From an uncultured Prevotella sp. (GTDB lineage: Bacteria > Bacteroidota > Bacteroidia > Bacteroidales > Bacteroidaceae), in assembly GCA_900770025.1 (NCBI GenBank), contig CAAGIW010000013.1, forward strand, positions 1 to 64,000: 64,000 nt of DNA, read 5' to 3'. Positions 1-9,564 of this stretch are shown here, one piece after another. Position numbers and translations under genes: made by a program. The notes below the pieces were generated by a model that was not told the origin of the DNA, ran no database searches, and saw only the letters and a program-made list of their open reading frames with translations. Within the stretch, counting starts at the first letter, position 1. Each line of letters starts with the position of its first letter.

Positions 1-186
1 GAGCATGTGTATATCATTGAGTTCAAACTCGATGGCAGTGCTGATGCTGCGCTGAAGCAGATAGAAGACAAGGGCTATGGCAAGCCTTATGCCGCCGACA
101 AGCGTCCCGTGCATCTCATCGGCATCAACTTCTCTTCAGAGAAAGGAAACATAGAAGAGGTGAGAGTGGCCCAGATGACCTCCTGA
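1..186 (+). CDS. C-terminal end of an AAA-ATPase/PD-(D/E)XK nuclease-like protein (partial)
   Basis: An open frame enters from the left edge and stops at TGA 184-186; 61 residues are visible. The segment YIIEFKLDGS, followed by AALKQIEDKGY, PYAADKRPVHLIGINFSSEKGNI and a short tail, matches the C-terminal PD-(D/E)XK nuclease-like domain found behind an AAA-ATPase domain in a protein family that is abundant and multi-copy in Bacteroidales (PF09820/PF08011 type). EFKLD is the E-x-K part of the nuclease signature. The biological role of the family is unclear; nuclease or defence activity is only inferred. The N-terminal ATPase part lies outside the window. The next gene starts about 48 bases downstream on the same strand. 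Confidence 0.75.
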   Translation, partial: EHVYIIEFKLDGSADAALKQIEDKGYGKPYAADKRPVHLIGINFSSEKGNIEEVRVAQMTS

Positions 187-233
187 AGAAGATATAACGA
201 ATGAAGTGTGAAGAATCAAAAAAGGAAAGATAT

Positions 234-1451
234 ATGTTGAAGGATTTTGAATATTATGCCCCCACGAGAGTGGTGTTTGGCAAAGACAGTGAGGAACGAA
301 TTGCTGAAATGGTGAATATGTATGGAGGCAAGCGGGTGCTGGTGCATTATGGTGGACAGAGTGCCCTGCGTTCAGGACTGATAGACAAGGTGTGTGAACA
401 ACTGAAACAGGCTGGCATCCAGTATGTGCTGTTGGGCGGTGTGGTGCCCAATCCGTTGCTGTCGAAGGTGTATGAAGGTATTGACTTGTGTCGCAAGGAG
501 CAGATAGATTTTATCCTTGCAGTGGGCGGTGGCAGCGTGATAGACTCCGCCAAGGCCATCGGCTATGGTGCCTGCTTCGACGGTGATGTGTGGCAGTTCT
601 GGGAGGGCAAGGGAAAGCCTGCAGCCTGTTTGCCCATCGGCGTGGTGCTCACCATCCCTGCGGCAGGCAGCGAGATGAGCAGCAGTTGCGTGATAACCAA
701 GGACGAGGGTGCGCTGAAGCGTGGCATCAACAGTGACTTGTGCCGCTGCAAGTTTGCCATCATGAACCCCTTGCGCACCTGTACGCTGCCTCCCTATCAG
801 ACAGCGGCGGGAGCTACCGACATACTGATGCACACCATGGAGCGCTATTTCTCGAAATATACCGACATGTCGCTCACCGACGCTTTGGCAGAAGCGCTGA
901 TGCGCACCGTGATAGACAGTGCCCCCAAGGTGCTGGACAACCCCGATGACTATCGCCACAGGGCGCAGATAATGTGGGCAGGCAGTCTGTCGCACAATGA
1001 CTTGACGGAGTGTGGCACGGAGAAAGACTTTGCCACCCATCGCTTGGAACACGAGTTGAGTGCCCTCTTCGGTGTGACTCATGGTGCCGGACTGGCTGCT
1101 CTGTGGGGCAGTTGGGCGCGCTACGTGATAGACAGTTTTGACGAAAGTAAGGCCCCCGGGCAGCCGCATCCTGCAGAACGCTTTGCACAGTATGCCGTGA
1201 ATGTGATGGGTGTGACACCCGATTTCGGCCATTGGCGAGAGGTGGCCTTGGAAGGTATCGCCCGCACGGAGGCTTTCTTCAGGTCTATCGGTATGCCCGT
1301 GAACATCCACGAGCTGATTGGACGAGACATTACCGACGCCGAGATAGAGGAGATGGTGGACAAATGCAGCAGAGGAGGCACCATTACCGTGGGCGCAATC
1401 AAGGTTCTTACCCCCGCAGATATGCGCAATATCTATGACAGGGCAAGGTGA
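234..1451 (+). CDS. Iron-containing alcohol dehydrogenase (butanol dehydrogenase-like)
   Basis: This is a group III (Fe-dependent) alcohol dehydrogenase of the BdhA/YqhD branch, about 405 residues, which would interconvert aldehydes and alcohols with NAD(P)H in the cytosol. The start MLKDFEYYAPTRVVFGK is the usual family N-terminus. An in-frame ATG at 201 would add 11 residues with no counterpart in the family, so I prefer 234. The nucleotide-binding loop is AVGGGSVIDSAKAI. The metal ligands are visible as D and H in TDILMHTMERYF and the two histidines in HRLEHELSALFGVTHGAG. The substrate cannot be read from the sequence; this family often detoxifies short aldehydes. It overlaps or abuts the HAD phosphatase downstream, so the two are probably co-transcribed. 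Confidence 0.9.
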   Translation: MLKDFEYYAPTRVVFGKDSEERIAEMVNMYGGKRVLVHYGGQSALRSGLIDKVCEQLKQAGIQYVLLGGVVPNPLLSKVYEGIDLCRKEQIDFILAVGGGSVIDSAKAIGYGACFDGDVWQFWEGKGKPAACLPIGVVLTIPAAGSEMSSSCVITKDEGALKRGINSDLCRCKFAIMNPLRTCTLPPYQTAAGATDILMHTMERYFSKYTDMSLTDALAEALMRTVIDSAPKVLDNPDDYRHRAQIMWAGSLSHNDLTECGTEKDFATHRLEHELSALFGVTHGAGLAALWGSWARYVIDSFDESKAPGQPHPAERFAQYAVNVMGVTPDFGHWREVALEGIARTEAFFRSIGMPVNIHELIGRDITDAEIEEMVDKCSRGGTITVGAIKVLTPADMRNIYDRAR

Positions 1452-1455
1452 AACG

Positions 1456-2205
1456 ATGCCATCGGGTTCGCTCTCTGCACCCATGAAAGTTGGCGGGGTG
1501 AGGCTGATTGCCTTTGACGCCGACGATACATTGTGGGACTGTCAGAGCCATTTTGAACGGGTGGAGCACCGCCTGTGCGAGGTGCTGGCACCCTGGTGTG
1601 GGGCGGAGGAGGCTGCAGCTGCCCTTTTTGACACCGAGCGCTCCAACATGCAGCAGTTGGGTTATGGCAGCAAGGCTTTCACCATCTCGCTGATGGAAAC
1701 GGCCCTGCGCATGAGCAAGCACCGCATATCGCCGGCTGTGCTGGCAGAACTGGTGGGCATGGGCAAGGCTTTGGGCGATATGCCCGCCACCCCTCTGCCC
1801 GGTGTGAGGAGCACCCTGCAGCAGTTGCACCGGCTTTGGGTGGAGCAACGGGGACTGCAGATGGTGGTATTCACCAAGGGAGAACTGTTGGAGCAAGAGC
1901 ATAAGTTGGAACGGTCGGGACTGAAACCCCTGTTCACAGACAGTTTTGTGGTGTCAAATAAGGACGAGGATGCCTACCGCCTGCTGTGTCATCGCCTGCA
2001 GGTGGAGCCTACTCAACTGCTGATGGTGGGCAACTCGTTCAAGAGTGATGTGGCACCGGCCCTGCATATCGGGGCATACGCAGCACATATACCTTATCAT
2101 GTGGTGTGGCAATTAGAGTGCAGCGAGGAGTTCGACCACCCGAAACTGGTGCGTCTCAACGCCTTTGCCGACCTGCTTGCACATCTGCATCCCTTGCTTC
2201 AATGA
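1456..2205 (+). CDS. HAD-superfamily hydrolase (phosphatase)
   Basis: A cytosolic haloacid dehalogenase-type hydrolase of roughly 240-250 residues. The catalytic DxDxT motif is seen in IAFDADDTLWD near the N-terminus. The helical cap follows, then a VVFTKG motif II, then a C-terminal acidic motif around MVGNSFKSDVAPAL, a layout like YjjG/5'-nucleotidase-type members. Three starts are possible: ATG 1435 (17-base overlap with the dehydrogenase), ATG 1456 and ATG 1483. The last gives the shortest leader before the motif. I list 1456 as a compromise. Substrate is unknown. It is adjacent to the dehydrogenase and probably in one transcription unit with it. Confidence 0.85.
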   Translation: MPSGSLSAPMKVGGVRLIAFDADDTLWDCQSHFERVEHRLCEVLAPWCGAEEAAAALFDTERSNMQQLGYGSKAFTISLMETALRMSKHRISPAVLAELVGMGKALGDMPATPLPGVRSTLQQLHRLWVEQRGLQMVVFTKGELLEQEHKLERSGLKPLFTDSFVVSNKDEDAYRLLCHRLQVEPTQLLMVGNSFKSDVAPALHIGAYAAHIPYHVVWQLECSEEFDHPKLVRLNAFADLLAHLHPLLQ

Positions 2206-2421
2206 CCCTGCAGGCAGCTCATTGAAATGATTAGAAAAGTCTATGAGGGGCTATCCAAAATACTTTGTTTTGGGTATGCCTCTTTTTCTTTGTTCTTTCT
2301 GTTTCTTCCTAATTTTGCAACCGATAAGAGATGAAACAGTCATAACAGTGGTGGAGTGTGCCTTTGCGGGGCATTTATATTCCAGAGCGTAAGGCACAGC
2401 CACGAAAAAGAAATACGATAG

Positions 2422-4515
2422 GTGAGAAACATAGGTAGAAAGAGAATGGGCATGGCTGCATGGGCGTTGGCAGTATGCACAGTGATGACGGCAGGCCCGA
2501 TGGATAAGGATACGTTTATGCTTGATGAGGTGGTGGTGACTGCCAATCGCAATGAGGTGAGAAAGTGTGATGCCCCCGTGGTGGTGCACGTGCTTGGCAC
2601 CAAGTTGTTTGAGACTGTCAATTCCCCCGACCTGTCAAAATCGCTCAATTATCAGTCGGGACTGAGGGTAGAGAACAACTGTCAGAACTGCGGTTTTCCA
2701 CAAGTGCGCATCAACGGACTGGAAGGTCCCTATTCGCAGATACTCATCAACAGCCGTCCGGTGATGAGTGCCCTGTCGGGTGTGTATGGTCTGGAGCAGA
2801 TACCCGTGTCGATGATAGAGCGGGTAGAGGTGGTTCGCGGAGGAGGATCGGCCCTCTTTGGGGCCAATGCCGTGGGCGGTACCATCAACATCATCACCAA
2901 AGACCCTGTCAACAATTCTTTCCAGATAAACAACAACCTGTCGGTGATGGGTGGAAAGGCCTGGGAGGAGTATGTGGGGGCCAATGTGTCGGTGGTGGAT
3001 GAGCAGCATCAGTACGGATTAGCGCTGTATCAGAGTTACCGCAACCGCCAACCCTATGATGACGATGGCGACGGCTTTTCGGAGATAGGCAAGTTGCATG
3101 AGCACACCTTTGGACTGAGGGGATTCTATCGCCCCACGCAGCAGAGCAGGTTGGGCATAGAGTATCACACCACCAACGAGTTTCGCAGGGGCGGAAACGC
3201 CTTTGATTTGGAGCCCCATCTCAGCGACATTACCGAACAAACCAAGCATATCATCAACAGCGGCGGACTGACCTATGACCTGTTTTGGAACGAATATGCC
3301 CACAAACTGTCGGCCTATGCCTCGGCACAGCATATCGACCGAAACAGCTATTATGGGGCGCTGCAAGATGCCAATGCCTATGGGAAGACGAAAGATATGA
3401 CATGGGTGGCCGGCATGACCTATACTGCAAGACTGAACCGCCTGCTGTTTGCCCCTGCCACGCTGACCTTAGGGGCTGAATACCAGCAGAACAACCTGCA
3501 CGATGTGATGACCGGCTACCACAGAGACCTGCTGCAAACGGTGAAGATAGGCGGCGGCTTTGTGCAAAACGAGTGGAAGATGAACACCGTGACCCTGCTG
3601 GCCGGACTGCGGTTGGACAAGCACAACCTGATAGACAACCCTATACTGAGTCCCAGAGTGAACCTGATGTGGAAACCATCCGACGTGTTGCAGACACGAC
3701 TCACCTGGAGCACAGGCTTCAGGGCTCCGCAGGCATACGATGAAGACCTGCATGTTACGGCCGTGGGAGGAGAGGGTATGCTGATACGTTTGGCTCCCGG
3801 ACTGGAGCCCGAACGTTCCAACAGTTTCAGCGGTTCTGTGGATTACACCTTCTCTTTGGGGCATCTCAGGATAAACATGCTGGCCGAGGCTTTCTACACC
3901 ACATTGAACAATGTGTTCTATTTGCAGAAAATAGGTACCGACGAACAGGGAAACACGGTGCAGGAAAGGCGCAACGGCAGTGGGGCAGAGGTGTATGGCG
4001 TGAACGTGGATGCCAAGGTGGCACACGAAACCCATTGGACCCTGCAGGCCGGTGTGACGCTGCAGCAGAGCCGATACAAGGAATATACCTCGTGGAGCGA
4101 CAATCCTGATGTGGCCCCCATCCGCTATATGCCCCGCACTCCGCATGTGTATGGCTATTTCACCCTCAATGTGAAACCCGTCAAGCGGATGGATATTTCG
4201 CTCAGCGGAATCTATACCGGTCGGATGTATGTGCCGCATATTGCCCCCACCGACGGGATTGCCGCCGACTATCCCTACACCTATATCACACAGGATGAGA
4301 TGAAGCACACACCCGACTTTGTGGAACTGGGAGCCAAGGTGGCATACACCTTTACGCTGGGCAGACAGTTGCAACTGCAGGTCAACGGCGGAGTGCAGAA
4401 CATGCTCAATGCCTTCCAGAGTGACTTGGACAGGGGTGCCTATCGCGATTCAGGCTATTTCTATGGTCCTACGCAGCCCCGCACGGTGTTTGTGGGCATC
4501 AAGATAATGCGTTAG
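2422..4515 (+). CDS. TonB-dependent outer membrane receptor with N-terminal CxxC in the plug
   Basis: A 697-residue outer-membrane active transporter. A signal-peptide-like N-terminus (basic RNIGRKR then a hydrophobic stretch) is followed by a TonB-box-like LDEVVVTANR at residues 34-43. The plug domain (about 45-160) contains VRINGLEGPYSQILI and IERVEVVRGGGSALFGANAVGG. The beta-barrel ends in a terminal segment VFVGIKIMR. The start codon read here is GTG at 2422, because the basic residues improve the signal peptide; ATG 2446 is the alternative. Two cysteines, C87 and C90 (CQNC), sit in the plug. The ligand is unknown; haem, cobalamin or a metal chelate are all possible. No SusD partner is present. 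The preceding 216 bases show no riboswitch I can recognise. It converges on a GH2 gene with a 4-base gap. Confidence 0.9.
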   Translation: MRNIGRKRMGMAAWALAVCTVMTAGPMDKDTFMLDEVVVTANRNEVRKCDAPVVVHVLGTKLFETVNSPDLSKSLNYQSGLRVENNCQNCGFPQVRINGLEGPYSQILINSRPVMSALSGVYGLEQIPVSMIERVEVVRGGGSALFGANAVGGTINIITKDPVNNSFQINNNLSVMGGKAWEEYVGANVSVVDEQHQYGLALYQSYRNRQPYDDDGDGFSEIGKLHEHTFGLRGFYRPTQQSRLGIEYHTTNEFRRGGNAFDLEPHLSDITEQTKHIINSGGLTYDLFWNEYAHKLSAYASAQHIDRNSYYGALQDANAYGKTKDMTWVAGMTYTARLNRLLFAPATLTLGAEYQQNNLHDVMTGYHRDLLQTVKIGGGFVQNEWKMNTVTLLAGLRLDKHNLIDNPILSPRVNLMWKPSDVLQTRLTWSTGFRAPQAYDEDLHVTAVGGEGMLIRLAPGLEPERSNSFSGSVDYTFSLGHLRINMLAEAFYTTLNNVFYLQKIGTDEQGNTVQERRNGSGAEVYGVNVDAKVAHETHWTLQAGVTLQQSRYKEYTSWSDNPDVAPIRYMPRTPHVYGYFTLNVKPVKRMDISLSGIYTGRMYVPHIAPTDGIAADYPYTYITQDEMKHTPDFVELGAKVAYTFTLGRQLQLQVNGGVQNMLNAFQSDLDRGAYRDSGYFYGPTQPRTVFVGIKIMR

Positions 4516-4519
4516 CACG

Positions 4520-7444
4520 CTATTTTATCTTCGGTTTCAGTTCATCGGGAGAGTCCTTTGTAAACATATCCACCTTGGGTGACTGCTTGGTAAAGAAGTG
4601 TGCCACGGTGTCTGGGCTCAGGGTCAACTGGGGATTGAACTCGTCTCCCTGCATGTAGGCAAGCAGGGCATGGCGCATCTGTCGGGCCACGTGGCGCTGG
4701 TCTAACTGTGAAGTGAGGTCCAAGGTGGTGACAATCAGTCTTCCTGCCAGGCACTTCGCTTCTACCATCATGCCTAATTTGCGGCTCACGTGCCAGGTGT
4801 CGATGGGCTGTATGGGCGACATGTAGTCTGCTGGCAGTTCGCAGAGGTTCATCACCTGTGCCCGATTGAGCAGTTCCCACCAGTTCAGGTTGGCCCAGTT
4901 GTCTGTGGGGAAGTGCTTGAACAGGGGGTGATTGTTGTCGATAAAGGCCCCTGTGGTGTGCGGTGGTCTCATCTTGAACCAACTGGTGTTCCAGAACACA
5001 GGCAGATAGTGCTGCACCACATCGCTTCCCAAGGTCACCTTTCCTGCCGCAGTTATCAGCACGTCGCCGCCCTTGCGCAGGGTTTCCACGGCTTTTTCGT
5101 CTAAGGTATCGGTGATGTAGATGCCCTTTGCTTCTTCTTTCGTAGTGCTCTGGGGGGCCGGATACACCCAGAAGTCCCACTCGTTGCGGCCTTGTATGGT
5201 CTGGTTCTCACAGTCGTTGCCCCTCATGTTCACTGTTAGCGTGTATTTTCCCGGGGCAGGATAGTGGCCGAGTGTGGAAACAACGGAGCCTAAGTGGTTG
5301 TCCTTTCCTAATGCCACCGAGGAGAGCTTGAACGAACCTTTGTTCATGATCTTTCCCTCTGCCGACACAATGCTGTATTCCGCCGTTGCCGATGCTAAGT
5401 CTGAGCGGGTGGCATTATAGGCCATCACCTCCACGTTCAGCGTGTCTTGATGGCTATATATAAAATGTGGGAAGCGCGCCAAGGGCACGAGAGGTGAGCA
5501 GAACTGCCTGAACCTCTCGGCATCGCAGTAGCCTTTTTCCTTCCAGAACACGTTGAGCAGTCCCACCATGGCAGAACCCTGTCCGCTGTAGTCATTGAGT
5601 CCGAGCAACTGAAAGCCGGCATAGTCCTTTGTTCTCAGGTTGCGCTCAATCTCATATTTATAGCAAAGAGTTTGCAGGTTTCCGCTTGCCAGCAGGAAGT
5701 TACGCTCCATTCCGCCCATTCCGTTGGCGCGAAGCAGGTCGGCAAATATATCCAAGTTGCCAGCCTTATAGGCACCGGTGTATTGGTTTCGCTCACTCAA
5801 GTCGGGAAACACGCACCACTGTCCCTGTTCATGGGCGATGATAGGACTGTTGTTCACCACCACGGTTTCTCCGTTGGGCAGGGTGTCGGTGGCCAACAGA
5901 TGGGGCGGTACTCCCTGTGTTTTGAAGTTTCTTGGCTGCAGCATTTGTGCATAGTAGTCATCTACTGACTGTGGTTGACGGCGGTCCCAGTCCAGTCCTC
6001 GGGCGCCGCCTTTAACGTGGTAGTCGCTGTTGACGTCCCAAGCCCATCCTCCACCTACCGATGCGCCGCAATACACCCTGCGGTTGTCGCCGGTGGAATG
6101 CCAGTAATCCACAAACTCACGGCACCACGTCACCCAGTCGCCAGCCGGTTCGTTGCCTGCGGCCAGCATACAAAACGAGGGATGGTTGCCGTATTGTTTC
6201 ACCATGCGCTCCGTTTCTTCCAGCAGATAACGGTCGATGGTCATTCCCCGTTTCAGTCTCACGCCGTGGTTAGGCCATGAGGGTCCTTCCGGTTGCAGGT
6301 AGAGTCCCACCTTGTCGGCCGCCGCAAAGGCCGCCTCGGGAGGACAGTAGGAGTGAAACCTCACGTGGTTGATGCCATATTGCTTGCACTTCTCAAAAAT
6401 CTGTCTCCAGTGCTTTTCGTCTGTCGGCGGATAGCCTGTGAGTGGAAAACAGCAGTTATCTACCGTTCCCCTGAGCCACATTTTTCTGCCGTTGATGTAG
6501 AACTGCCGGCCCTTGATGGCAATCTCTCTCATGCCGAATACCGTGCGCACCGTATCTCCGTGGATGGCACTGCCCAGTGTATAAAGGTTGGGCGAAAACT
6601 CGTCCCATAGTCTTGTGTCCTTGCCAAGCGGCAGGTGCAGCTCATAGGTGCCTTTGTCGTTTCTCTTCAGCGTGTAGCGTTTCCATGTGTTCTCTTCTGT
6701 TCCTGCGCTCACAGTGCACTTGTCACCGCCTCCGTCGATGGTGTATTCCACCCTGATGCTCATGGACTTGATGTCGGGATAGACCTGCACGTTGGAGATG
6801 AATACCTGTGGTTTGTAGTAAACGGCCATATCGCCGGCAATGCCGTTCCAGTTGCCTTGTGTCTGGTCGGTCACGCTGTGAGAGTCTTGTCCCACGCACA
6901 CATTCTCTATACCATTATATATATGGATGTCGATGCTGTTGTCGGCACCCGCCTTTGCGTATCGGGTTATCTCGAACACGTGGGGAACCGACAGCGAAGA
7001 GTCCTTGCCCACACGGTGGCCATTGACGGTGAGTGTGGTCTCTATGTGGGGGCGTTCGAGCGAGATGAATATTCTTCCCCTCTTCCATTCCTTGGGGATG
7101 AACACCTGTCGGCCGTAGCGTGCATGACCGATGTAGTGCTTTTGCGGGGTGAGGAAAAACGGAAACTTGCACTGTCCGGTCTTTCGGTACTGTTCCATGT
7201 GTGGGTTGAAATAGAAAGAGGAGTCGTAAAGACTGCCTGTCCACGGCGTATGGATGCTCACCTCATGCCCCTTGCCGTTGGTGAGCATGGAGCCTGGCAG
7301 CACCACACTGTCGGTATAGGCACTTTCCTTATCCATGACAAAGTGCCACGTGCCCTTCAGATCTATGCGCTGTGCACTGATATTGCCAACTCCTACGGAC
7401 AGTAGGGCAACCAGCAGGAAAAACTTTCTCTGTATGAAATTCAT
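4520..7444 (-). CDS. Glycoside hydrolase family 2 protein, secreted
   Basis: A 974-residue exported glycosidase. Residues 1-25 form a signal peptide ending NISAQ. A galactose-binding-like jelly-roll domain (about 30-210), an immunoglobulin-like domain and a TIM barrel (about 310-590) follow, the GH2 order. The probable acid/base is E432 in AAGNEPAGDW and the candidate nucleophile is E539 in IIAHEQGQW. The region after about residue 650 looks like extra beta domains. GH2 covers beta-galactosidases, glucuronidases, mannosidases and others; the atypical HEQGQW context means the sugar cannot be called. It lies 55 bases behind the GH35 gene on the same strand and is likely co-expressed, so both probably act in the periplasm or at the surface on a galactose-containing glycan. 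Confidence 0.85.
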   Translation of the reverse strand: MNFIQRKFFLLVALLSVGVGNISAQRIDLKGTWHFVMDKESAYTDSVVLPGSMLTNGKGHEVSIHTPWTGSLYDSSFYFNPHMEQYRKTGQCKFPFFLTPQKHYIGHARYGRQVFIPKEWKRGRIFISLERPHIETTLTVNGHRVGKDSSLSVPHVFEITRYAKAGADNSIDIHIYNGIENVCVGQDSHSVTDQTQGNWNGIAGDMAVYYKPQVFISNVQVYPDIKSMSIRVEYTIDGGGDKCTVSAGTEENTWKRYTLKRNDKGTYELHLPLGKDTRLWDEFSPNLYTLGSAIHGDTVRTVFGMREIAIKGRQFYINGRKMWLRGTVDNCCFPLTGYPPTDEKHWRQIFEKCKQYGINHVRFHSYCPPEAAFAAADKVGLYLQPEGPSWPNHGVRLKRGMTIDRYLLEETERMVKQYGNHPSFCMLAAGNEPAGDWVTWCREFVDYWHSTGDNRRVYCGASVGGGWAWDVNSDYHVKGGARGLDWDRRQPQSVDDYYAQMLQPRNFKTQGVPPHLLATDTLPNGETVVVNNSPIIAHEQGQWCVFPDLSERNQYTGAYKAGNLDIFADLLRANGMGGMERNFLLASGNLQTLCYKYEIERNLRTKDYAGFQLLGLNDYSGQGSAMVGLLNVFWKEKGYCDAERFRQFCSPLVPLARFPHFIYSHQDTLNVEVMAYNATRSDLASATAEYSIVSAEGKIMNKGSFKLSSVALGKDNHLGSVVSTLGHYPAPGKYTLTVNMRGNDCENQTIQGRNEWDFWVYPAPQSTTKEEAKGIYITDTLDEKAVETLRKGGDVLITAAGKVTLGSDVVQHYLPVFWNTSWFKMRPPHTTGAFIDNNHPLFKHFPTDNWANLNWWELLNRAQVMNLCELPADYMSPIQPIDTWHVSRKLGMMVEAKCLAGRLIVTTLDLTSQLDQRHVARQMRHALLAYMQGDEFNPQLTLSPDTVAHFFTKQSPKVDMFTKDSPDELKPKIK

Positions 7445-7499
7445 GGATGTATGATTCTTATGGTTAGCGATGCGATGCGGAACTCATTTTGTCAGGCGG

Positions 7500-9533
7500 T
7501 TATTGCAGTACAGACACCCTCGTCACTTTTTCGCCTTCTCCCTCTCCACAGCCATACACGGGCATGTTTTTCTGGAGAGGCAGTATGCGGAGCTGCAGTT
7601 GGTGGGGTTTGATGCCCATATCTTCTAATCGCCATAGTCCAAAGAGCATGGGCCGTCCGTTGTAGAAGTTGTCTGCCACCAATCTACCTTCAGCATACAG
7701 TCGGGCGCAATCGCCTTGATAGTCGATGCGTACCATGCTTCTCGGATGCTTCAAGACGGAGTCGGGGAGTGGGATGTTATATACAGCAGCCTGCATGAAG
7801 TCGCTGTCGGTAGGAGCCTCTGCCACTTTCTGACAGCCAATGGATATGGTTCTCTCTGCCTTTGCTTCGCTAACCTTTTGGCAGGCCAGTGTCATTACCT
7901 CTCGGTTGAGTGCCTCTTTGCCGGTGTAGAACAGTCGTTCGGCATCGTGGGCATTGAGCAGATAGATGTTGCCATATATGGGCTTGTCGATTCCTTTCGG
8001 CTTGAGATTGCGCAGTGTTTTTCCGCTTGTCAGGGCAATTTCTGTGGCTATGCCCTCTATCTGTTGCAGATAGATGCGCCCCTCTCTGCGGGCGATAATC
8101 TGTGCTGTGGCATAGCGAATGCCGTCGATGTTGACGGGAAAGATGCAGATGGTGCCAGCAGGGATGGTGATGGGCTTGGCGGGGAAGGTGGTGCCGCACA
8201 CGTTGAACCTGATGCCTTTCTTGTCGGTTAGTCGTTGTAGTCGCTCATAGTTGTTGACAAACACGAAAGCGCTGTTCCCTTTGCTGCGGTATGCCCACCT
8301 CAGTTGGGTGTCCTCTCCCTTTGCTATGTCTTGCGGTGAGGGGAAAGAGGCATCCATATCGGCCAACATTTCACCATAGTCCTGCATGAATAAGTGCAGT
8401 TTGCGCAGCATGAAGTAGTGAGGATAGAGTTGTCCGAACTCGCCTATCGGTGCCTGAAAGTCATAATTCTTCACAGGCATGTCGTTGTAGTTGGTGCCTC
8501 TGGTGCGCTGATTTTCGTTCAGTGTGTGCAGGTAACCTTCGGGATTGGTACCCCCATGATACATGTAGTAGCCCAGCAAGTTGCTTCCGCTGCCGAGTTT
8601 TACCGTAGCCATGGCATAGGAGTCTTCGGGATAGATGAATGGTCTTCGGTGATAGGCAGTGGCCATGCCGCCTCCCAGTTCACAGGTGAAGTAAGGATAG
8701 CGTTCTTCCTCTTTTTGCATAGATGCTTTCTGTTCGCCCAGCTGTTCGGTGGCAATGGCTGTAGAACTTCTGAAAGCCTTGAAGTTGAAAGCCTTGTAAT
8801 AATTGCCCGCAGTGGGTTGTATGCTTCTGTCCCAAAAGCCATCTGCATAGTCTCCATACAGCGGCAACATCTCTCCGAAGGGCACTGGCGTGCGCAGTTC
8901 GGGCCATCCTGTACGGGTGTAGAAAGGAAGATCGAATCCGATACTGTTAGCTATCCTCTTGAGAGCCATGAGATAGGAGCCCTTGCCTCGGTATTCGTTG
9001 TCAAATTGTACTGCCACTACCGGTCCGCCATCTTTCCACTGCAGCCCCTGCACCTGCGTGAATATCTGTCGGTAGAGACGAGTGGCGTAGTAAAGGAAAG
9101 TCTTGTTCTCGTCTCTCAGTTTGCAACCCTTGTCAAACATCCAGTCGGGAATACCTCCGTTTCTCACTTCTCCGTGGCAAAACGGACCTAAACGAAGTAC
9201 CACGGGAACATCCGCCTCCTTGCATTTCTCAAGAAACCGTCGCAGGTTGCGGCGCCCGTGCCAGTCGAATACACCCTCACGCTCCTCGATATGGTTCCAG
9301 AAAACGTAGGTGGCTATGATGGTGACGCCTCCTTCTTTCATCTTGGCTATTTCCTCACTCCATTCGTTTTCTGGCAGTCGTGAATAGTGTATCTCACCCA
9401 TGACAGGTGCCACCCTTTTGCCATCGAACATCAAACTTTTCTCGTCCCAGGTGATGGATGAGGTGGGGATTTGTGCCGTTATTGGCAGAATGCTCATTGC
9501 ACTGAGCAGGGTTGCGGTAAAGATTGTTTTCAT
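7500..9533 (-). CDS. GH35 beta-galactosidase, secreted
   Basis: A 677-residue GH35 enzyme that removes terminal beta-galactose. A signal peptide (MKTIFTATLLSAMSILPITAQ) is followed by the GH35 TIM barrel. Its start is marked by PVMGEIHYSRLP, WNHIEEREGVFDW and LGPFCHGEVRNGGIPDW, all family hallmarks. The acid/base is E180 in VQFDNEYRG and the nucleophile is E285 in FTCELGGGM. The C-terminal third is beta-rich. It sits 31 bases downstream of queG and 55 bases upstream of the GH2 gene, all leftward. No TAnnTTTG box is obvious in the queG-GH35 gap, so it may be read through from the operon upstream. Confidence 0.93.
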   Translation of the reverse strand: MKTIFTATLLSAMSILPITAQIPTSSITWDEKSLMFDGKRVAPVMGEIHYSRLPENEWSEEIAKMKEGGVTIIATYVFWNHIEEREGVFDWHGRRNLRRFLEKCKEADVPVVLRLGPFCHGEVRNGGIPDWMFDKGCKLRDENKTFLYYATRLYRQIFTQVQGLQWKDGGPVVAVQFDNEYRGKGSYLMALKRIANSIGFDLPFYTRTGWPELRTPVPFGEMLPLYGDYADGFWDRSIQPTAGNYYKAFNFKAFRSSTAIATEQLGEQKASMQKEEERYPYFTCELGGGMATAYHRRPFIYPEDSYAMATVKLGSGSNLLGYYMYHGGTNPEGYLHTLNENQRTRGTNYNDMPVKNYDFQAPIGEFGQLYPHYFMLRKLHLFMQDYGEMLADMDASFPSPQDIAKGEDTQLRWAYRSKGNSAFVFVNNYERLQRLTDKKGIRFNVCGTTFPAKPITIPAGTICIFPVNIDGIRYATAQIIARREGRIYLQQIEGIATEIALTSGKTLRNLKPKGIDKPIYGNIYLLNAHDAERLFYTGKEALNREVMTLACQKVSEAKAERTISIGCQKVAEAPTDSDFMQAAVYNIPLPDSVLKHPRSMVRIDYQGDCARLYAEGRLVADNFYNGRPMLFGLWRLEDMGIKPHQLQLRILPLQKNMPVYGCGEGEGEKVTRVSVLQ

Positions 9534-9564
9534 TTTGGTAAAGTAATATGTTATTTATTGTTGA

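Noticed and set aside
372..1484. 370-codon minus-strand frame opposite the alcohol dehydrogenase
   Set aside because: Antisense shadow of a clear enzyme; composition is not protein-like.
2206..2421. Cobalamin riboswitch before the TonB receptor
   Set aside because: I looked for the conserved B12 box and long pairing typical of the element and did not find them.
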